A stretch of DNA of 64,000 nt from Paenibacillus thiaminolyticus (GCF_007066085.1 NZ_CP041405.1:4233001-4297000), one strand, 5' to 3'. Shown: positions 14,493-22,348, counted from the stretch's first letter. The notes: a model not told the origin generated them from the sequence alone. A program made the numbers and translations.

Positions 14493-16286
14493 ATGAAGAC
14501 GATTGTCGCTGCGATCAATGCAAAATATATACACACCGCGCTGTCGCTGCGCCTGTTGAAGGCATATGCAGAGGATGAATTCGAGATAGTTATGGCGGAG
14601 TACACGATTAAGGACCCGGTGCTCCATATTGCGGCCGACTTGTATAACCGGAAGCCGGATGTGGTTGGCTTCTCTTGTTATATATGGAATATCGAAGCGA
14701 CGCTGGCTGTAGCCCGGATCTTGAAGCAGGTGCTGCCCGATGTCCGCATCGTGCTCGGGGGACCGGAGGTATCCTTCGACCCGGGCTATTTTCTTGGGCG
14801 GGAGCCGGCCGTCGATATTGTCGTGATGGGCGAAGGCGAGGCAGTATTCAAAGCGCTGCTCAACTGCTTCGCCGATGGCCTGCCGGTCGACACAGTGGCA
14901 GGGATCGCTTGGCGGGAGGGCAAAGAAATCCGCGTCAATCCGCCACAGGCCAAGCTGGACCTGGAGCACCATGTGCCGTCTCCATACCGATTTGAAGCCG
15001 ATCGGGCCGAGCTCGGGAAGCGCATCGTTTATTTCGAGACGAGCCGCGGCTGTCCGTTCAACTGCCAGTTCTGCCTGTCCAGTACAGAAACGGGAGTCCG
15101 TTTTTTCGACAAGGAGCGGGTGAAGGCCGATTTGAAGTATTTGATCCAGGCAGGAGCGCGCACCATCAAGTTCCTCGATCGCACGTTCAATATTAACCGC
15201 GATTATGCGCTCGATATTTTCCAGTTTTTGATCAATCATCACGACGGTTGCGTGTTCCAATTCGAGATTACCGCCGACATTATGCGGCCGGAGGTGCTGG
15301 AGTTCCTTAACAAGGAGGCTCCGCCCGGCATCTTTCGCTTCGAGATCGGCATCCAGTCGACGAATGAGGAGACGAACCGGCTCGTCAAGCGCCGTCAAAA
15401 TTGGGATAAGCTGTGCCGCACCGTGCGCCTTATTAAGGAGGGAAGCAAAATCGATCAGCATCTCGATTTAATCGCCGGGCTTCCGGGAGAGGACTATGCG
15501 TCCTTCAAGAAGACGTTCAATGATGTCTTCGCGCTCCGGCCCGAGGAGCTGCAGCTCGGCTTCCTGAAGCTGCTGCGCGGTACAGGCTTGCGGGCGGATG
15601 CCGCCCAGTATGGCTATAAATATATGGAGCACGCCCCCTATGAAATGCTGAAGAACGATGTCCTCCCGTTCTCGGATGTCCTGCGCATTAAGCGGGTAGA
15701 GGATATTTTAGAAAAGTATTGGAATTCGCATCGAGCTGATTATACCGTCAATTATTTGACACAGCGTTCGTTTGCGACGCCGTATGATTTTTTTCAACAG
15801 TTCGGAGATGACTGGGCGGGGCAGGGCTGGGAGCGCATCGGCCATCAGCTGCATGATCTGTTCCTTCGCCTGGAGCAATTTCTGGAGCGGACGCAGGTGC
15901 CGGATCTGGACGTTATTCGCAGTCTGATGCGGTTGGATTATATGCTGCAGCATCGCCATAAGCCACGCACCCTCTGGTGGACATCCCCGTCGAAGGCGGA
16001 GGTTGGGGCTTGGATGAAGCGGTTGGCGGATGCGCCTGAGCAGCTCCATGCCGGCTTCGGCAGCCTGGAGTTGACCGAGCAGGCGCTGCACAAGCATGCC
16101 ATGGTAGACCTGTGGCCATGTGATGCTGTCCGCCTGGTGGAGACGGGAGAAGTGGATCGTTCCGTCCCGAGCGCCGTGATCGTCCTCTTTGGAGAGGCGG
16201 CGGCTGCAGCGGAACGGGGCCAATTGCCCCGTTGGTATGCTTGCCCTGCGGCTCTCAATGGACAAGCAATTTATGGAAATAAATAA
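14493..16286 (+). CDS. B12-binding radical SAM protein (DUF4080)
   Basis: A 597-residue cobalamin-dependent radical SAM enzyme. Residues 1-150 form the Rossmann-like B12-binding domain (PDVVGFSCYIWN, RIVLGGPEVSFDP, DIVVMGEGEAVF). The radical SAM CxxxCxxC motif is in SRGCPFNCQFC (about residues 186-196). The C-terminal 200 residues match the DUF4080 extension. The open frame reaches 14274, but AAGGAG before the ATG at 14493 (MKTIVAAINAKYIH) and the family N-terminus fix the start. The substrate is unknown; it may be a methylation or ring rearrangement. Its need for B12 is notable beside the B12-controlled nrdAB operon. Confidence 0.88.
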   Translation: MKTIVAAINAKYIHTALSLRLLKAYAEDEFEIVMAEYTIKDPVLHIAADLYNRKPDVVGFSCYIWNIEATLAVARILKQVLPDVRIVLGGPEVSFDPGYFLGREPAVDIVVMGEGEAVFKALLNCFADGLPVDTVAGIAWREGKEIRVNPPQAKLDLEHHVPSPYRFEADRAELGKRIVYFETSRGCPFNCQFCLSSTETGVRFFDKERVKADLKYLIQAGARTIKFLDRTFNINRDYALDIFQFLINHHDGCVFQFEITADIMRPEVLEFLNKEAPPGIFRFEIGIQSTNEETNRLVKRRQNWDKLCRTVRLIKEGSKIDQHLDLIAGLPGEDYASFKKTFNDVFALRPEELQLGFLKLLRGTGLRADAAQYGYKYMEHAPYEMLKNDVLPFSDVLRIKRVEDILEKYWNSHRADYTVNYLTQRSFATPYDFFQQFGDDWAGQGWERIGHQLHDLFLRLEQFLERTQVPDLDVIRSLMRLDYMLQHRHKPRTLWWTSPSKAEVGAWMKRLADAPEQLHAGFGSLELTEQALHKHAMVDLWPCDAVRLVETGEVDRSVPSAVIVLFGEAAAAAERGQLPRWYACPAALNGQAIYGNK

Positions 16287-16293
16287 AAGAGTA

Positions 16294-16322
16294 TTGCAAC
16301 TTTTCGTTGATTTCTTTATAAT
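16294..16322 (+). promoter_or_regulatory. tRNA-Thr promoter
   Basis: -35 TTGCAA (16294-16299), 17-bp spacer, perfect -10 TATAAT (16317-16322), 18 bp before the tRNA. Confidence 0.75.
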
Positions 16323-16340
16323 AATATTCGTTGTTAAACT

Positions 16341-16415
16341 GCTGGTGTAGCTCAGGGGTAGAGCAACGCACTCGTAATGCGTAGGTCGGGGGTTCAATTC
16401 CCTTCACCAGCACCA
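16341..16415 (+). tRNA. tRNA-Thr (anticodon CGT)
   Basis: A full cloverleaf: acceptor GCTGGTG/CACCAGC, D-arm GCTC-AGGGGTA-GAGC, anticodon arm ACGCA-CTCGTAA-TGCGT with anticodon CGT, T-arm GGGGG-TTCAATT-CCCTT (two G-U pairs), discriminator A and an encoded CCA. It reads ACG codons. A terminator follows, and on its far side a decayed tyrosine integrase points back at the tRNA, which makes the tRNA 3' end a likely former attachment site. Confidence 0.95.
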
Positions 16416-16431
16416 CTTACATGTCGATAAC

Positions 16432-16471
16432 GGCGCGGCTTCCGGGGGTTCCGGGGGCCGCGCTATTTTTT
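16432..16471 (+). terminator. tRNA-Thr terminator
   Basis: Stem GCGCGGC...GCCGCGC with a GC-rich loop, followed by TATTTTTT. Confidence 0.8.
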
Positions 16472-16499
16472 GTTTTGCGGGCTCATCTACCGCTCATCT

Positions 16500-16796
16500 A
16501 CCCTTTATCCAGATAATTTTGGGAAGTCGGGGATGTCACTTGAATCTTCTTTATGATTTTATATTAGTTCCGCATTAGATTCCTTTGATTAACTGGAGTC
16601 CCCTTTGCAGTCTGAATAACGAGCCCATGATCAGCGTATAGGTGTTTCAGGACGTTTTGCCCGGCTTGTTGCTTTTTAGGTGTTGTTCCAACAACTCAAC
16701 CGTTTTTGGGAAAAGTGTTATGGATCGGACGCTGCTGTCATTCTTTGTATCTTCTAGGTCATACCCGTCCTCGGCTAATGTGTAAGCTCAATTGAT
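16500..16796 (-). pseudogene. Tyrosine recombinase (phage/ICE integrase) remnant
   Basis: Minus-strand translation gives the middle of an integrase catalytic domain. One frame reads YTLAEDGYDLEDTKNDSSVR then SITLFPKTVELLEQHLKSNK. After a single frameshift the next reads VLKHLYADHGLVIQTAKG then TPVNQRNLMRN, a stop, and YKIIKKIQV. The tKnxSSVRxIxLp and GxPxNxRNL patterns are typical of integrases. In-frame stops, the frameshift and the absence of the HxLRH...Y active site show it is dead. It lies right beside tRNA-Thr, in the usual place for an integrase next to its attachment site. Confidence 0.75.
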
Positions 16797-16800
16797 AGCC

Positions 16801-17213
16801 GACCGAAGCATCAAATGCCCGCCGCGGGCAGACAGCTACTTAGTGCAGGACTGGACCCGTCAAGCAAAGACAGTGATCCGAAGCGCCGACATTCATGCAA
16901 CTGTGTCCGCGGATCCGCGCATTCCGTCCGATAACCAGCGGAGAGTATGGATGATTATCGCCCAAGATGGGACATGGCACCGACCGCTAACAACCTACGA
17001 GTCGGTAATGCTGCGGAGCTTCCCGACGCACTTGCCGGACGGCAGGCCGTTCCAACTCGAAGAGATAAGTAGGCCCGAGAGTACATGGGCAGCGCAGTTC
17101 CACGGGATGCAGCCGAATATAGGGGGATGCAATCTTGCTGGCTGCAGCGTAAGCCGAAACCGGAATCACATTCGAAATGAGCTGGGATTCTGTGCGGATA
17201 GCTCCCGAAGAAA
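16801..17213 (+). pseudogene. Cytosine-C5 DNA methyltransferase C-terminal remnant
   Basis: The plus-strand frame from about 16801 contains DNQRRVWMIIAQDGTWHRPL followed by TTYESVMLRSFPTHLPDGRPF, which resembles the region before the last conserved motif of phage-borne cytosine-5 methyltransferases. The last motif continues only in another frame (AREYMGSAVPRDAAEYRGMQ, compare RxxxGNAVPPxxA), so there is a frameshift near 17065. The catalytic PCQ motif and target-recognition domain are absent. With the integrase remnant it indicates a lost prophage or similar element. An uninterrupted 142-codon frame covers most of it, but the C-terminus of that frame is not family-like. Confidence 0.6.
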
Positions 17214-17250
17214 CGCATGAGCCAACGGTTATACATTGATGACTTATCAT

Positions 17251-17284
17251 AAAATAGAGAGCAGTAAAAAATATGCTCTCTATT
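17251..17284 (-). terminator. Terminator of the first Ig-like gene
   Basis: Minus strand ATAGAGAGCA...TGCTCTCTAT followed by TTTAT. It shares the AGAGAGCA stem with the terminator of the paralogue at 19392. Confidence 0.7.
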
Positions 17285-17297
17285 GAATCTTATTAAA

Positions 17298-17615
17298 TTA
17301 ATCAATTACACGTATATAATGTTTCCAATAAAGACTGCCATTTTTATACGCGTAGATAATTGCGTCCCCTGGACTTCGGCCGGTGACCAGCCCATTAGGA
17401 CTAAGAGATACTACATCGGCTCCAGAAACAAGCTTAAACGATGTTCCTAATAGCATTACCGAATGAGAGACTTTGAGATCTCTGTAAGTAACGCCAGCCA
17501 TTACGGAAATGTCATTCGAAACAGATTTTTGTTTAAGGGATTCTGCAGAAACAGAACCTGCGAGTAGTCCAAATACTGCGATGGAACAGAGTAAGGCTTT
17601 ACTTAGGTTTTTCAT
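17298..17615 (-). CDS. Small secreted Ig-like (BIG2-type) protein
   Basis: A 105-residue exported protein. The start at 17615 is set by GGAGG 8 bp upstream; a longer frame would begin inside that site. The signal peptide MKNLSKALLCSIAVFGLLAG ends SVSAES with a cleavage site after VSA. The mature part (about 80 residues) shows SGADVVSLSPNGLVTGRSPG then DAIIYAYKNGSLYWKHYIRV, the pattern of bacterial Ig-like group 2 repeats (V.. G.vtg...G.a.I.a). A paralogue with a near-identical signal peptide lies at 19436-19765. It may be a surface or matrix component; function unknown. Confidence 0.75.
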   Translation of the reverse strand: MKNLSKALLCSIAVFGLLAGSVSAESLKQKSVSNDISVMAGVTYRDLKVSHSVMLLGTSFKLVSGADVVSLSPNGLVTGRSPGDAIIYAYKNGSLYWKHYIRVID

Positions 17616-17885
17616 AAAGACTACCTCCATCCAAAATTATTTGTTACGACTACACCATATCAGGTAAACAATGGAAGATCAAGTGAATGATTAGAAAGAA
17701 TAACGCGGGGATTATGAACTGCCGTAACACTGGATTCGAACGAGCCGAGTTCGCGAGCTGAGGTGGCCGTGGTGACAGATCGGATAATGATGCAGATAGG
17801 GAAATAAGAGCTTGGGCTGAGATTGCTCCCTATTACACGATAAGAGCCGTGGGATCATTCCTACGGCTCTGAAAAAGAGAAATTA

Positions 17886-18758
17886 TTAGCGAGTGTATTC
17901 ATATCTCTTAAGAAAGAAGCCTTGAGAGGTTTGAAGCCAATCAAGGTTGAAAGTGGTATCCTGCATGAAACTGGGAGCAAGCAAAAAATCGACAAAAAAA
18001 GGCTCTTCTCCCGAATATTCATTGCTTCTATATTTGATTTCTTTTTCCCAAGCCTGAACATCCAAACAATGTTCTGCTACTTTGTAATTTGTCCATATTA
18101 GAGTAAATGGTGATACTGCCCCAAAACCACCATGTAGACAATCAATTAAGGAATTAAAATCAAAACCAAAATAACCCCCTGGACCATTAATGGATTCTCC
18201 TAAAGCACAAAAAAATGAAGCATAGTCACGAATATGTGCACCATCTAAATAAAATGTCTCTTCTTTTGTTTCTTTGCTATCTAAAAATACCTTATTTAGG
18301 TTAGACTTAGTTACAACTTTTAACCAGGCTCTCCTCCCATTTTCATTCAGTTTTGCCCATTCGTTAATTTTCGATGGAGGGGAGTTTCGCCACAACTCCC
18401 AGATTCCAAGTTCTTCATTCGACACAATACTTTCTAATGACCCAATCAAACTAAGATCAGTTGGCGAGCTAGGAAAGCCCTCCTTGTGATAGTATATATT
18501 GTCATCAATTGCAAAAGAGAAGTTTGCGAGAATATCCTTATTTCTATCAACTATGCATATATACACCAGCCTGCAAAAAGACTCTTTTCTTCGTACAATA
18601 TATTCTTTAAACTCATTACAAAAAATAAATTGTTTTAATAAAATTCGATGCTTTGAACTCTCATTTATATACCCAGAACCATCTAGTCCTGCGATATCGT
18701 TACAATATCCAATTATTAGTTCACTGTCATCATCTAGAAGTGAGAACTTAAAATCCAA
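17886..18758 (-). CDS. Barstar-domain immunity-like protein
   Basis: A 290-residue protein starting at a TTG behind GGAGGAG (6-bp spacing). The C-terminal third has a barstar-like segment: FYLDGAHIRDYASFFCALGE, GPGGYFGFDFNSLIDCLHGG and TLIWTNYKVAEHCLD. These correspond to the barnase-inhibitor helix and acidic surface. The N-terminal 170 residues are not recognised. Such two-part barstar proteins commonly serve as immunity to contact-dependent nuclease toxins. The gene is clearly AT-rich compared with its neighbours, which suggests transfer. Just upstream on the same strand is a toxin-like C-terminal remnant, its likely former partner. Confidence 0.7.
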   Translation of the reverse strand: MDFKFSLLDDDSELIIGYCNDIAGLDGSGYINESSKHRILLKQFIFCNEFKEYIVRRKESFCRLVYICIVDRNKDILANFSFAIDDNIYYHKEGFPSSPTDLSLIGSLESIVSNEELGIWELWRNSPPSKINEWAKLNENGRRAWLKVVTKSNLNKVFLDSKETKEETFYLDGAHIRDYASFFCALGESINGPGGYFGFDFNSLIDCLHGGFGAVSPFTLIWTNYKVAEHCLDVQAWEKEIKYRSNEYSGEEPFFVDFLLAPSFMQDTTFNLDWLQTSQGFFLKRYEYTR

Positions 18759-18781
18759 TGTACACTCCTCCTCAGTATCTA

Positions 18782-19012
18782 TTATTTACCTCCTCCATCT
18801 GGAAACCAAGGAGAGGGGAATAGCTTTGGTTTGCTATAATCATGATTGGTCACATATCCTAACTTACCGCTAGGTTGTTCTAAAATTCTATGTTTTGATC
18901 CGGGAACATCCCATTCCTTAGAACCTTCCTACACGTTCTTTTTCCCGGTTTTATTTTTTAACTCGTTTGCACTGAATATCTTTTGATTCGGGGATGGATG
19001 ACAGATGGATTT
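18782..19012 (-). pseudogene. Polymorphic-toxin C-terminal remnant
   Basis: A minus-strand frame reads PNQKIFSANELKNKTGKKNV, an in-frame TAG, then EGSKEWDVPGSKHRILEQ and, after a few residues, GYVTNHDYSKPKLFPSPWFP, ending DGGGK and a stop 23 bp before the barstar-type gene. The wording and position fit the tail of a secreted nuclease toxin followed by its immunity gene. The N-terminal delivery part is absent, and the stop breaks what remains. The exact toxin family is not identified. Confidence 0.5.
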
Positions 19013-19391
19013 TGCCAAAAAATGACGTTTTTGAGTATAACAAAAATGGTGTTTTATGTATTTAAAATATTGTAATAATTACCTAATTGGTGGGATTGTA
19101 TTTACTGGAGAATCGAAGTTTGAAGAAAATGAAGAAATACAACCTATCCGGTCAGTTCATAGTCATCATTGGTCTGTTAAAGCAACTAGCAAGGTTGTAG
19201 CTTATATTGATAGAGCGGGCGGAGAAATAGGTGACTACAAAAATCAGCCCAGGAGCAATTAGCGGCTGGGTGGGGTTCGGCTCGACAGTTGGAGGGGGGT
19301 GCACCTGCCTATTTTGACCGTCGTTTTGTATATCTACTATAATACATATCGAAATAGAAAGAAGTAAGAATTCGATGCGGGCAAAATAAAA

Positions 19392-19418
19392 AGAGAGCAG
19401 GAGAAACCTCTGCTCTCT
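19392..19418 (-). terminator. Terminator of the second Ig-like gene
   Basis: Minus strand AGAGAGCAG...CTGCTCTCT followed by TTTTTATTTT. Confidence 0.85.
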
Positions 19419-19435
19419 GTTTGATTCGAACAACT

Positions 19436-19765
19436 TTAATATGTAACCTCAATATGGTTGATGAACAGGGTGCCGTTAGCGGCATAGTTATAGACCGTGG
19501 CCTTTCCCGGTTGTAAACCGACCACTCTCCCGCTTGGTTCCAGCCTGACGACCCCTTCTCCGCTAACTAATACGACTCTTGAGCCTTCCATGCCAATCCA
19601 GGTGGACCAACCAACTTTGAGCTTGATAAGCGGATTAACGATGGTATTCTGTAAGGCGAAATTAGTCGAAACTGGCTGGGGGGTCAGCGGTTGTGCAGAG
19701 ACAGAACCTGCGATAAGACCGAATGCCGCGATGGAACAGATAAGTGCTTTGGTTACGTACTTCAT
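19436..19765 (-). CDS. Small secreted Ig-like protein (paralogue)
   Basis: A 109-residue exported protein paralogous to the one at 17298. The start at 19765 follows GGAGG by 8 bp. The signal peptide MKYVTKALICSIAAFGLIAG ends SVSAQP. The mature part includes RVVLVSGEGVVRLEPSGRVV then GLQPGKATVYNYAANG, a BIG2-like fold. Upstream and downstream sequences (ATGGAGG leader, AGAGAGCAG terminator stem) also resemble the first copy, so the whole unit was duplicated. Function unknown. Confidence 0.75.
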   Translation of the reverse strand: MKYVTKALICSIAAFGLIAGSVSAQPLTPQPVSTNFALQNTIVNPLIKLKVGWSTWIGMEGSRVVLVSGEGVVRLEPSGRVVGLQPGKATVYNYAANGTLFINHIEVTY

Positions 19766-19897
19766 TAGGAAAACCTCCATCCCAATAAATGGTTACTCCT
19801 ACACCTTAACAGGAAAACAATGGGATTACAAGGTATTTTTTAGGGGGATAGCATAAATTAGTGATTTAAACATTTGCCGTCTCAGGCAGCTTGCGCT

Positions 19898-20113
19898 TTA
19901 ATCCTCGAACAGGTCATTCATCAGCTCATCGATTTCTTGTTTTCGTTTCTTCGTTTCTTCTTTATCGAGGGTGAACTGATTGCCGTTAATGATTACGACG
20001 TCCCCTGCCTCGGCTTCTGCCGGCAGCAAATATTTCGGATACTCAACGGTATGGCCCTCAACTTCAATCACGGCCAGATCGCATTCGAAGCGGTCGATTA
20101 TCCCTTTGATCAT
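19898..20113 (-). CDS. DUF3006 protein
   Basis: A 71-residue protein with the DUF3006 pattern: MIKGIIDRFECDLAVIEVEG, a YPKYLLP core, GDVVIINGNQFTLD and a charged helical tail KEETKKRKQEIDELMNDLF. It follows the ComEC-like hydrolase gene by 5 bp, its usual neighbour in Firmicutes. It is probably a small beta-barrel partner of the hydrolase; the biochemical role is unknown. Confidence 0.88.
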   Translation of the reverse strand: MIKGIIDRFECDLAVIEVEGHTVEYPKYLLPAEAEAGDVVIINGNQFTLDKEETKKRKQEIDELMNDLFED

Positions 20114-20118
20114 ATCGA

Positions 20119-21135
20119 TTACCTCACTGTCTCGAACTTTATTTTTTTGCCATCGCTGATAGCGGTAATTGTTCCTTGCGTGTCTGTGCGGAATGTCTTC
20201 ACGCTTGCTTTCTTGAGCCTGTCCATCGTTGCTTTTTTGGGATGGCCATACTTATTGTCCGTTCCCGCGCTAATTACCGCGTAGGTTGGCTGTACGGCGG
20301 ACAGAAACTTCTGGGACGTCGATGTCTCCGAGCCGTGATGGCCCACCTTCAGCACATCGGCGCGCAGCTTGTCCGGATGCTCCAGCATATCTGCCTCGCT
20401 TTTGGCTTCGGCATCGCCGGTAAATAGGAATGAAGTCTCTTTGTACTTCAAGTGTAACACGGCGCTCCATTCGTTTAAATCCTTGCCATATTCCTTAACG
20501 GGAGCGACAAATTCAGCCGTTACGCCTTTCAGCGGAATGGCGACTCCGCTTTTGGCCGTCTTAATCCCCAGTTTTTGCTTTTTGACGGCTTTCAAAAAGT
20601 CCTCGAAGGTTTGCGTTGTATGGGACACTTTCGGGGCGTAGACGGCTCCGACCTTGAAAGAGTTAAGCACGTCGTCCAGACCGCCGATATGATCGGCATC
20701 CGGATGTGTCGCAATGACCACGTCAAGCTGCTTGACGCCAAGATGCTTGAGGTATGCCACGACATCCTGCCCTTTATCATTGTCCCCGCCGTCGATCAGG
20801 ATATGCTGTCCTTGCGGCGTTCTTATGTATGTGGAATCTCCCTGTCCGACATCCAAATAGTAGACTTGCAGCGTGCCGGCCTTTTGCTTTTGAGGGAGAA
20901 TCAGTGCCGTGCCGGCTTCTTTGGAAGCCGGTTTAGAATTATTGGCCTTTCTTATGCTTCCATCCTTGTTATGATAATGGTACTCCCCGTCTTTCAAGCC
21001 CCATTGTGCGCAGTTCGTACGGCAGGTGTGGCCGCCGTTCGCATCGGTCTTGCCGGGATGTGCCAGCAGGGCAGGGGAAAAAAGTGCGCAAAGCAGTGAA
21101 AACACAAGCGCTATCGATACGTATGCTCTTCTCAT
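20119..21135 (-). CDS. Secreted ComEC/Rec2-like metallo-beta-lactamase hydrolase with YHYH domain
   Basis: A 338-residue exported protein. Residues 1-25 are a signal peptide (VFSLLCALFSPALLAHP). Residues 26-55 form a YHYH-type module (GKTDANGGHTCRTNCAQWGL then KDGEYHYHN). Residues 88-338 are the ComEC C-terminal type metallo-beta-lactamase domain: YYLDVGQGDSTYI, ATHPDADHIGG (metal site), FLFTGDAE and VGHHGSETSTS. In competence proteins this domain is thought to degrade the non-transforming DNA strand; stand-alone secreted forms have been proposed as extracellular nucleases or phosphodiesterases. It is in an operon with DUF3006. Confidence 0.88.
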   Translation of the reverse strand: MRRAYVSIALVFSLLCALFSPALLAHPGKTDANGGHTCRTNCAQWGLKDGEYHYHNKDGSIRKANNSKPASKEAGTALILPQKQKAGTLQVYYLDVGQGDSTYIRTPQGQHILIDGGDNDKGQDVVAYLKHLGVKQLDVVIATHPDADHIGGLDDVLNSFKVGAVYAPKVSHTTQTFEDFLKAVKKQKLGIKTAKSGVAIPLKGVTAEFVAPVKEYGKDLNEWSAVLHLKYKETSFLFTGDAEAKSEADMLEHPDKLRADVLKVGHHGSETSTSQKFLSAVQPTYAVISAGTDNKYGHPKKATMDRLKKASVKTFRTDTQGTITAISDGKKIKFETVR

Positions 21136-21289
21136 GGTGCCTCCTCATTCCGATCCTTTGCTCAGCGAAGGATTAAGATATATCTATCATATCATCCCTG
21201 CGGGAGCAAGATGGGGCGAGATAAAGCCATTCTACTGCCTATCTCTTATACTATATTTTTCCCGGGATCTTCCATGAGTGATAATAAAG

Positions 21290-21321
21290 CGCAGTTTCCG
21301 GCCGACGGGGCTGCGTTTTTT
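21290..21321 (+). terminator. Intrinsic terminator upstream of the deoR-type gene
   Basis: Stem GCAGtttCCG / CGGggCTGC then six T on the plus strand. It precedes the predicted deoR promoter, so it ends some other, unannotated plus-strand transcript or acts as an insulator. Confidence 0.6.
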
Positions 21322-21329
21322 GTTAGCCC

Positions 21330-21472
21330 ATAAAACAAAAAAACAAAAGTACTTAACGGTAATTTTGTTTTGTTTATCGCCGTGAATTGGTTCTTTTTAT
21401 TTTGGATAGCCAAGTCTATAATGGGGGTATTAACGTACAAACAAAAAGGAAAACAAAAAAAAGGGGTAAAGG
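21330..21472 (+). promoter_or_regulatory. deoR promoter with A-rich repeat operators
   Basis: A -10 TATAAT lies at 21417-21422 with a weak -35. Around it are repeated AAACAAAA / TTTTGTTT blocks: AAACAAAA near 21333-21350, inverted TTTTGTTTTGTTT near 21363-21376, and ACAAACAAAAAGG then AAAACAAAAAAA near 21436-21462. DeoR-family regulators often bind such repeats, so autoregulation is likely. Confidence 0.5.
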
Positions 21473-22243
21473 ATGACAACCGTTATGAAGAAGAGCCGGT
21501 TAGCGGTAGAGCGGCAGAAGGAGATTTATAACACGATCAGCCAGGTCGGGACGGTCTACGTCGCCAACTTGAGCAAGAAGTTCAATGTGACGAAAGAGAC
21601 GATCCGCAAAGATCTGGAGGCGCTGGAGAAGGAAGGGCTCGTGCAGCGCACGCATGGCGGAGCGGTGTTGAATCATAAGATGCCGGTCCAGCGCCATATG
21701 ACGAATGTGGACGTGAAGAGCTCCATCGCCAGAGAAGCGGCGCAGCTCGTGGAGAAGGGCGATATCATCGCCTTGGATAGCAGCGATTTTTCTTTGCAGC
21801 TGGCCAAGCAATTGCGGGACCGCGAGATTACCGTCATTACGAATTCGATTCCGATTACGCTGGAGCTTCTGAATCAGGACCATATTCGCTTAATTACGAT
21901 CGGCGGATATGTGAATCAGCAGTTCTCCTCTTTTGTGGGCGCGATTGCGGAGAATGCAATCGATACGTACCATGTGGGCAAATACTTTTTATCCTGCAGC
22001 GGCTTTGATTTGGATCATGGCATTTTTGAAAACCATGAGATGGAAGCTCAAGTCAAACGCAAGTTTTTAAAGGTGACCGATGAAGTCATCCTGATGGCGG
22101 ATCATGCGCAATTCGGCCGTAAATCATTGACCAGTCTGGCGGGATTGGGGCAGGTGGACAAGCTGATCGTCGATCACGGACTGCCGATTCACAATCTTAC
22201 CGCGCTGCGAAGCGCAGGAGTTAATATCGTTTTAGCGAATTGA
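21473..22243 (+). CDS. DeoR-family sugar-operon regulator
   Basis: A 256-residue repressor. The N-terminal winged helix has the DeoR signature (VYVANLSKKFNVTKETIRKD then LEALEKEGLVQRTHGGAV, residues 25-62). The C-terminal sensor domain of the ISOCOT/DeoRC fold has ALDSSDFSLQLAKQL, TNSIPITLELL, TIGGYV and the phosphosugar-binding SCSGFDLDHGIFE and MADHAQFGRKSL segments. It precedes a sugar kinase/ABC/pentulose operon on the same strand and is separated from it by a terminator. The likely effector is a phosphorylated intermediate of that pathway. Confidence 0.9.
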   Translation: MTTVMKKSRLAVERQKEIYNTISQVGTVYVANLSKKFNVTKETIRKDLEALEKEGLVQRTHGGAVLNHKMPVQRHMTNVDVKSSIAREAAQLVEKGDIIALDSSDFSLQLAKQLRDREITVITNSIPITLELLNQDHIRLITIGGYVNQQFSSFVGAIAENAIDTYHVGKYFLSCSGFDLDHGIFENHEMEAQVKRKFLKVTDEVILMADHAQFGRKSLTSLAGLGQVDKLIVDHGLPIHNLTALRSAGVNIVLAN

Positions 22244-22281
22244 CTTGTGATTCACAAATATAATGCAAGAAAACAAAGACG

Positions 22282-22309
22282 AAACCAAGCTCGAATGAGT
22301 TTGGTTTTT
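22282..22309 (+). terminator. Terminator after the deoR-type gene
   Basis: AAACCAAGCTC-GAAT-GAGTTTGGTTT stem with T run. Confidence 0.75.
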
Positions 22310-22348
22310 CTTTGTTATATTTGCTTTCAAAGCCTTGTCCAAATGTGA

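Noticed and set aside
14472..15461. 329-codon minus-strand open frame opposite the radical SAM gene
   Set aside because: Shadow frame; the plus strand carries clear B12 and radical SAM motifs.
17847..17872. Terminator after the barstar-type gene
   Set aside because: The AGAGCCGT...ACGGCTCT hairpin is real, but no T tract follows it on the minus strand; left as an unassigned hairpin.
19056..19262. 68-codon plus-strand open frame in the island
   Set aside because: AT-rich and possibly part of the lost element, but no ribosome binding site, no recognisable motif and no partner; not enough to call a gene.
16416..21200. Second copy of the tRNA-Thr 3' end as attachment site
   Set aside because: I looked for the T-arm/acceptor sequence downstream and saw no convincing duplicate within the window.
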